The position numbers and the translations under genes were made by a program. DNA of 64,000 bases, from positions 2,235,001 to 2,299,000 of the forward strand of contig WPIO01000018.1 in the NCBI GenBank assembly GCA_009760855.2, read 5' to 3'. Position 1 is the stretch's first letter. Every line of letters starts with the position of its first letter. Under the pieces are notes generated by a model, which was not told the origin of the DNA, made no database searches, and saw only the letters and a list, made by a program, of their open reading frames with translations. This document shows, in pieces, positions 57,401-64,000 of the stretch. This DNA comes from Cristatella mucedo. Taxonomy: Eukaryota; Bryozoa; Phylactolaemata; Cristatellidae.

Positions 57401-60400
57401 ACGATTAATGGTCTAAATCAACAATGTTAGATTGTGGACATGTAATGACACAATGTTCCTACAGAAGCTTAACTTCTGCTTGGCAATAACGAATTGATGG
57501 AAACAATGCCAATCCTCATACGCCAGTTGATTGAAAGTCAGCTCTGATATTTTACATTATTTGTTAAGCTCCCACATAGTTTTCATCACCAGTTCAGTAA
57601 AGTAGAACTGCACTAAACCAAGTAAACTATTAGTTACCTTGGCAGACATTTTGCCTAAACATTGAGGCATATCATATCTATGTGCGGATATCTAGGCAGT
57701 TTCAAACTAGTCAGAACAATGAATAGCAACCACATTGAAACTGTTTTCACTCACCGCCTTCATTTCCTCGTAGTGCATGCCCAATACGTTGACTTTGGTC
57801 TTCTTGTCCTCAAAGTCTTGAATATTGCACCACCAGGGAGCTTCTATAACTAACGGCCCAAACCATGAACTACTACGGCAATGACAATGAATCGGATTGA
57901 GTGACATACAATTCATTCACTGTGACAATACTTACACTTTCCATTGAGAAACCAATCTTCAAAAAACTGTTCCCACGTCATACTGAAACCTAGTGATTCA
58001 ATACACATGTTAAATTGACTGACTGCAACGTCTCTCAGATCTCTGTCGACGTAGATTACCTAAAGATCGCAATTCAATTTTATATTTATCGAGCCCATAA
58101 TGAGTTGATTCCAACCACAGTTTGCCAGGTGCTAGATCTACACGTACCTTGGCCTCACCCTGCTGAACTCGCCGAGGTAGCATTCGGAAAGGCAGATGTG
58201 TCAAGATGACACGTGGCGACGGAACGTCGGATAGTTCTTTAAGAGATTCTGGTATTGGTCTGTTGACCTGTCGACATATAATTCATCGAGTTATAAGTGC
58301 AAAAAACATGAGTTCTTTGCATAGCCGAAGCTAGCTGAAAAATCCACACATCCTAGCTGTAACAGGTAAAACTTATGTAAAGCATGGTTGGCCATCACTA
58401 GAAATCTCAATGAAGAGAGAATTATTTACCTCCAAATTTTCAAATTGTATTGGGTAAAATACGTAAGGCAATGACATTTGACACTTCAAAGTCTTTGAAT
58501 AATTATATTTTCTGGCTATCAATTACTAAGCCGTGATCTGACTTCTATCTAGAGTTAAAGAATTCAGAACTCAAGCTGAGCTCTTTCCACGTTAAAGTAA
58601 AGTTTAAATAGCCTTCGAAGAATTAAACCTGGTCTCAAAATTGTTTGCTCCAAAAAGAAAGCCGGAGAGCCATCTTTTAAACAGAAAGGTTCTATTGAAT
58701 TTCTGATGTAAATGTGTAATGCCGGAAGTCACTTCAACTGGTATTGTGTATATGTCTGTGTCTTTAGACAGCCTAGCAATATCGCAAGCCCTACGATAAG
58801 CTTCGATGAGTTTGTAAAGATAGTACCTAGCGACGATGCATTTTAGTGTTAATTCAAATTACTCATACTAAAATGGTGGACACGAGGTCAACATTTAAAA
58901 GATCAACTCAGAACTTCACTTGGAGTGAAATTCTTTGTGAATATGGTCTGTGTAAGTTTACCTCATCATTCGAGCCTTCAAGAGCTACAGTTCAAGTAAT
59001 TAGGGTATTTTATTTGATAATGTCAATCGCATAAATTAGTATAGGAAATAAAACGCTACTTGTAGATCCCATTTGAAACCTTATGGAAATTACTAGTTTC
59101 ATAAGTTTTTTCTCTTATATTTTTTCAGTAAAACTCGTACGTTTAATGTGCTGTACAATAGGTCAGTGTAGGCAGTTTTCCTTTAGCCTCTCTCATGAAG
59201 TGGATGGTATTATTAGCTACTAGGGGCACTAATTTGCATCAACTGCGGCAGCTATCAACACCTTATCAGAAACTGAGAGACAACCTAGTTCATACCTAGA
59301 AAGGCAGTGCATTCTTACAATGCAGTAGCCATGGCTACCAAATTTTTATTTTTTCTCTTGACAGTTTTGAAGATATACCAATTTAGAAACGTAACAGGAG
59401 TCATTTAAGGAACTACTGCGAAAAACAAAGCTCAGGGACATCACTCTAAGATTACTTCTTGCTGATTACGGTTTGATGGAAGAGTGGAAGGATTAATAAA
59501 TAATATTTACATCCATCACTATTTGTGGGCGAATCCGTTGAGTATATGTATTCTCTGCTGATGCACGAAGGAAAGAAACTTCCAGCTTCATTTGGTAAGT
59601 GTGGCAAGAATAACACTAGATAGACATAGATAGCGAGCGTACGCATATTTTTACTTGCTTGTCAAATAAGGCTTAAATAGCGACTCAGCTGTGTAACAGT
59701 AAAAGCTTGGGCTTACACTCAGAACCGTGTATACTGTCACATAAAAAGCACGTGTACACTGAACAAACAAGCTCCAAGGATGCCACTATCTTTCGTCCCA
59801 CCCTACCCTTTATCACTTTGCAACTCTATCAGTGGTGCAGTGCCCGACTCAAAGATTCAATCTTACTGTACGGTGAGTTATAAGTAAGCCTAAAAGTATT
59901 ATAAAACAGAAATTTCTGACAAATCAGCGATAGTTTTTACAGAGTCGGTGTTAATCATGCTTGTACCTGCTCACTCTATGCCTGCTGCTCGCGTATATTA
60001 CAACCAAACATTTTGTAATAATTTATATGACACACCTATAAAGTGCGAAATAGATATTTAGTTCTCTGATTGTGCTATGGAAATTGATTAGTACTATTAG
60101 TATTAGAGTTAATATAAATAAAATGACGATGGAAATCATCCTTGTGTGTGCATAGTTGATCTGATACTGTAGGTATTTTAAATATCAGTATTGGCAAGCT
60201 TAATTTAAAGCGCATTCCAAGTTTTTTTTACAGACACATGGTTTGCTAATTACATCATTCAGACTTTTTAATTTCAATAGCAGCTCATAATCAGACTTCA
60301 TTATACTGTCGTTATAACAGCCAAACAGTTTTTCCCTGAGTGCTAAGTTATGTCAGTGCAGGATCACCTACCTAAACAAATATGGCAACAGATGGCTCAC

Positions 60401-61676
60401 GACGCCTTCAGGCCGAGTGATAAAAAGCTTTTAGTACAAGTTTTTCGAGCTCTTTTGGAAGACTCCTAAGATTCACCACGCATGCATCGTTGTAGCAACG
60501 CTGTCAAGACTTTTTATGGAAAGGTGTGAGTAATTGACAGCCAAGCAGTGTTACTCGAGCTTCTTCCGAGAGTGCAACTGGGTAGAAAATTTCGAGGAGC
60601 CCATGTGTTAATGCTCTTCCGTAGGACTAAAATTCCAGGTAAAAAGCTTAATGTTAGTTCAGGGAATCAAGGCAAATGGAAAGCAGTAACCACATAAGAG
60701 AGAACTGAGAAAAAGGAGAAATCTGTGGAAACGAAACACAGAGTTTTTCAAGTGATAAACATTGCTTTTACGAAATGGGCAGGAGTTGACTGTACCAGCA
60801 ATAATGATCGTCCCTTTTGTAAAACCCGGCAAAAATGAATACCAATATAGATACTTCAAATTCTTACTATTGTATAAACATTTCATGCCAAGTAACAATA
60901 ATAATAGTGATATTATTGCACTCAATAAAGTACTCCCAGAGAACTCAATCTCTTTCTAGGGGCTTTACATTTGCTCTAAAGGGAATGTTCTCTTATAGGC
61001 AGCAGGTCAGACAGCATTAGAAAATGATCCTTAGAAAGCTACAACTGAGCTTTACATAGCCAAAGTGAAGTTACAGATAGAAAGAATGCCCGACTTTTCT
61101 GAAACAACCCCTCCATCACCTTACAAAAAGCATATCTCGCACATTCTTCGTGTTTTTTGTAGAGGATACTTGTAAATTCAATTACTGAATATCCAGCAAA
61201 ATCAGGCGACAGAGAAGGTTCTTTATGCAAGTTTCACGATCATCTGTCCCTGCATATCGGTGCTGGCCATCTACTTATTTAGGCTCTTAGAAAATTCAGG
61301 TGAGAGCGGCTCGGAAGCAGAAACCTGACTGCATGTAAGATTCCTACATCGGATCAAAGCTCATTGATCTTGCTTCAGTCATTGTTGTCTGGAGGCTCTT
61401 GTCTAGATCTCTCCTAAAACTTTTCAACCTATTTCGAAAGTTATCAGTGAAAATGTTCGGTTTGTACATTCCCGTCTTTGAGCAATCATCATGAAACAGA
61501 AAAGCAAAAAACACAAAAGCCTCTACCTGATATGGCTTCTATGTGACTCACCAGCTTTTCCAAATGTAGTGGATTGCCTACTTCATAACTGAAATAGTCC
61601 CGATTAAGGTTTTGGGCTTTGTCAATATCACCGTCAAGCATAACTTTGTTAGCAATATCACTGGTCCAGTGAGTTC
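54494..61676 (-). CDS. Cytosolic sulfotransferase gene, exons 2-7 (SULT-2, partial)
   Basis: Exons on the minus strand: 61676-61552, 58267-58148, 58059-57936, 57849-57755, 54835-54697, 54594-54494. Phases join without a stop, giving about 233 residues; with a first exon of about 57 residues this is the usual SULT size (~290). Motifs: THWTSDIA after the phosphosulfate loop; catalytic His in RVILTHLPFRMLP; 3'-phosphate site DRDLRDVAVS; FVRKG joined across intron 6 to NSGTWK; dimer motif WKNVFTVHQLE. Exon lengths match SULT-1 exactly for exons 2 (125), 5 (95) and 6 (139). Donor 6 (GTTTGG) is weak, and the exon 5 acceptor at 57850 was chosen because the nearer AG would create a stop. Exon 1 was not found up to 64000. 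This is the best candidate for a working gene here. Confidence 0.88.
55390..56680 (-). mobile_element. LINE family C copy (L2/CR1-like), in SULT-2 intron 5
   Basis: Old, divergent LINE relic. 56283-56483 gives LSSRIKLRDIIDSKL, SERLTNVAYHGSMARLLLL and FYVDDTQI (RT active site, Ala to Val). 56035-56223 gives KFYLVKFNDGKGNLLIIGRA. 55467-55883 gives MCKSLLVGLPLTNVVTCFQL. These are the same ordered blocks as family A but with little sequence identity. Several frame changes. Confidence 0.7.
56905..57060 (+). mobile_element. SINE-1 copy, decayed
   Basis: GGTGCTCGCC, ATCTGATGGCCGAGTCGTGG, GTTCATGCCCAGAGGCATTT, GTCAAGCCCATGACTAGAGA, TCAAGTATTTTGTCCTCC: head, B-box region and a tail in SINE-1 order, in SULT-2 intron 5. 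Confidence 0.55.
57178..57230 (-). mobile_element. LINE family A 3' UTR scrap
   Basis: AGGTGACATGCACAGGGTCA, ACATATAAGTATGGTTAGTG: minus-strand 3' UTR piece without stem-loop or coding part. Confidence 0.5.
58268..60890. other. SULT-2 intron 2 interior
   Basis: Most of the 3.28-kb intron between exons 2 and 3. No element recognised apart from the LINE A tail at 60893-60990. Confidence 0.5.
60893..60990 (-). mobile_element. LINE family A tail-only copy in SULT-2 intron 2
   Basis: AATAATAATAGTGATATTAT, TGCACTCAATAAAGTACTCC, CAGAGAACTCAATCTCTTTC, TAGGGGCTTTACATTTGCTC: about 95 bp, only stem-loop and ATT tail, minus strand. Confidence 0.75.
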
Positions 61677-62374
61677 CTAAAACCAAAGATTTGTAAGTGA
61701 AGTGCGACATGAGCCGATAGGTTGGGTGTCAGCATTTTTTACTCAGCAGCTGTAGCTCTTCAGATGGAAATATGACTTAGTTGATTAAACTTGAAATGAA
61801 CTTCAATAACTCAACACGCATTCATGATTCAATGACAATTTATTAATATGAATCAGGCCCTCTAGCTTATCAGTGTATTGAGAGTTGTATTTACAAGTAG
61901 ATTAATTAATTGTAGGCTGTTGTGACGATTGCAATAAAGGCAAGAAAGACCGCAGTGTGATTTAGCTGAATTTGTCATGTTGTTAGGAATAGCAACACTT
62001 GTGTTGATTCGGAAACAGTACTGGTATTGTGGATTTTAAATGCTCGCCTAGTTACGAATGTTATACTGGTATCCAATTTGTCGCCTCCATTGGATCTGGT
62101 GGGTGAAAAGTAGTGTATTTGTCCAAATTGTGTGTCTTCTGAAGTCAGTCTAACAACAATTCCTTTTGATTAAACTGAACCTGATCCTTGTGCCGACACT
62201 GAGTCATCCCACTTTATACTGCAATCTGAGTGCTCTAACAAACAGCATAATGGAGCATAAGTCTCTTCTTTGAATAGACAGGTATTTACGGCTATGTTGA
62301 CTTTAAATTGGTAATGGAGAAACGTTGAGACTTAACTTTATCAGCCAAAGCGCAGGATGGGTTCAAACCTAGGG

Positions 62375-62550
62375 TGTTGAGCCTTGATGGCACACTAGGT
62401 AAGGTGGTTGCTTTTCACCACCTCGTCGCGAGATCTTAGGTTCAAATCCTTCAGTGGGCGATCCTTCACTGCCGCAGCAACCTTTGATGATAGCCGTAGA
62501 GGGTCTTCTTTCGCTATACGAAAAAACCTGTTATATTGGCTACTATTCTG
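62375..62550 (+). mobile_element. SINE-2 copy
   Basis: GATGGCACACTAGGTAAGGTGG (A-box region), GGTTCAAATCC (B box), GTGGGCGATCCTTCACTGCC, GATAGCCGTAGAGGGTCTTC, CGCTATACGAAAAAACC: head and body parallel the copy at 14818. Confidence 0.72.
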
Positions 62551-63129
62551 TTAACGTAATTCGCTTAAGCTGCAGTCAGAGAGCCTTCTGCTTGCCTCCC
62601 CTGCTGAAACAAGCACACTCATTTCAAATTAAAATTCATAAAGACGGTCAGGAAAGTAAATTTTAGTTTCGAATACATTCTCTCTTATACAGTTTACTTC
62701 ACTAGTCATGGTTATAGCTAGCACATACATTGTTGATCTATTAGTTCTTAGTTCTTTATTGGGCAATATAGCAGTAGGCATGACAAAACTGGAACGCTGG
62801 AGTAAGCTTCGCTGAAAAGTAAGCAATTTTAGTGCTTGGAATTTCGCACAGGACTTTTCGATTAGGGGCTATGTACATTCAGAATTGTTGTTCTTCTGTG
62901 AAAACATATTACAATGTAATTAGATTATTTGGTTGGGCGAAATAAGGATGTTACTTATGTATACCAGCCTTGCAGCCATATTCATAGTCAGCTGCCGCAG
63001 ACTAGTTGGTTTCTTTGGTAGCTCATCCAAAAGGGACTTACATGAATCAAGCCGAGATAGAAGTGATGAGCTAGTTAAATCTTTAGTAAGCTTTTGTGGA
63101 AGACAGCTACAAATCTTGGATTCTGATCG

Positions 63130-64000
63130 GACGTGATCGTAAGCTGTAGAAGCAGTCTTCTGAATAAATATTTTAAAATGTATTCCGCTTTCCGAAACGA
63201 CTCCTCAGTTTTAAACACGTGGTCATGGTCGCACAACAGCATCACCTATTAGAAGGGCAAAGCCTTTTAATTCAGCCACACGCTTAGGGTATCCTATGAG
63301 CACCGGTTAGGTTTTATCGTCATTAAGCAGCAAGAAGTTTCCCGACATGAGAGATCGAATGTTGACAAGGTAAGCAATCAGTTTCACAGTTGCTTCCTCA
63401 GATTATAGCGGTTTGAAGGAAAAATGCAGCTGAGTAGCCTCAACATAAATAAGTGATATTGTATTCCCTGGGCCTTATTCACTTACCTGTTGTTTGAGTA
63501 TAAATGAAGAACACAGCTAGCGACCGAGTATGAAACCTCGAGGGACTCTGCAGGTGAGTCATCTTGAGTGTGAGAAATGACCCCCACACGACCCAGAATG
63601 AACACGATCAGACAAGTATGATTTAACCACGCAACTGTTTCGTCTTACAGACCGATCGTTGTTCTCAATCATTCGATTAGAACATTGTCATCAATGGTGT
63701 CGAAGGCAGCTGACAGATCAAGCAGAGCTAGGTAAACGACATTCCTGTCATCGTCGTCCTATAGAATGTCATAGTTAACACAAAAAGAGCAGTTTCAGTT
63801 GAATGCTACACTTGAACCCTGATAGAAATATTTCTGACAGTTAATTGTTGTTAATATTTGCTACCAGATGCTTAGCGAGCATTTTTTAACAATCTTTGAC
63901 AACCGTGAACAAGGAAAACTGGTTGATAGTTTAAAAAAACTTCTATGACTAGTCCAGGCTTTTTACGTATCGATCTAACAGTTGCTGGTTTGAAGGACTT
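63130..64000 (-). mobile_element. LINE family B copy, RT region, runs off the right edge
   Basis: Minus-strand reading gives LSKIV.K and LAKHLVANINNN-like remnants near 63.85-63.9 kb, then VVYLALLDLSAAFDTIDDNV at about 63.69-63.74 kb, the same block as LALLDISPAFDAIDHDV in the 33.8-kb copy. Downstream blocks are decayed with stops. Its 5' part lies beyond 64000. Confidence 0.7.

Overview
The window looks like nuclear DNA of an animal, probably an invertebrate. Genes are split into short exons with GT-AG introns, there are no operons, and much of the sequence is decayed transposons. The named families (cytosolic sulfotransferases, L2/CR1-like LINEs with microsatellite 3' tails, tRNA-derived SINEs, hAT elements) do not fix the species, and I do not name one.

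The host genes are a cluster of cytosolic sulfotransferase (SULT) genes assembled by eye from splice sites. On the minus strand there are three: the first coding block of one copy (SULT-3, 1345-1501, rest beyond the left edge); a complete seven-exon copy (SULT-1, 13640 down to 4682, with a TATA box and ATG but an in-frame TGA at codon 35); and exons 2-7 of an apparently intact copy (SULT-2, 61676 down to 54494, exon 1 beyond the right edge). On the plus strand lie two inverted remnants: a stop-ridden copy with exons 2-6 in order (37159-40829) and an isolated exon-1-like block (48331-48541). Exon phases and lengths agree between copies (exon 2 is 125/125 bp, exon 5 is 95/95, exon 6 is 139/139), which is the main support for the models. 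SULTs move a sulfuryl group from PAPS to small hydroxyl or amine acceptors in the cytosol.

Everything else recognised is mobile DNA. LINE family A (L2/CR1-like) has about eighteen copies or fragments on both strands, nearly all 5'-truncated; its 3' end folds into a GCGCC/GGGCGC stem followed by (ATT)n. A tRNA-derived SINE (SINE-1) ends in the same tail, so LINE A is its likely mobilising partner. A second tRNA-derived SINE (SINE-2) has clear A and B boxes. LINE family B ends in (TACA)n; LINE family C is a single old copy. DNA elements are a broken hAT transposase (30.8-32.15 kb) and two palindromic hAT-type MITEs. A 1.93-kb LTR-like element sits inside a LINE A copy at 19.1-21.05 kb with a GATC target duplication.

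Layout: 0-14 kb SULT-3 and SULT-1 with LINE/SINE insertions in introns; 14-29 kb repeats and unassigned sequence, including a GC-richer part at 24.3-26.5 kb; 29-36 kb LINE B, SINE-2 and the hAT relic; 37-41 kb SULT pseudogene; 41-54 kb LINE A copies and the lone exon 1; 54-62 kb SULT-2; 62-64 kb SINE-2 and LINE B. I found no rRNA, functional tRNA, CRISPR array or prokaryotic-type system.
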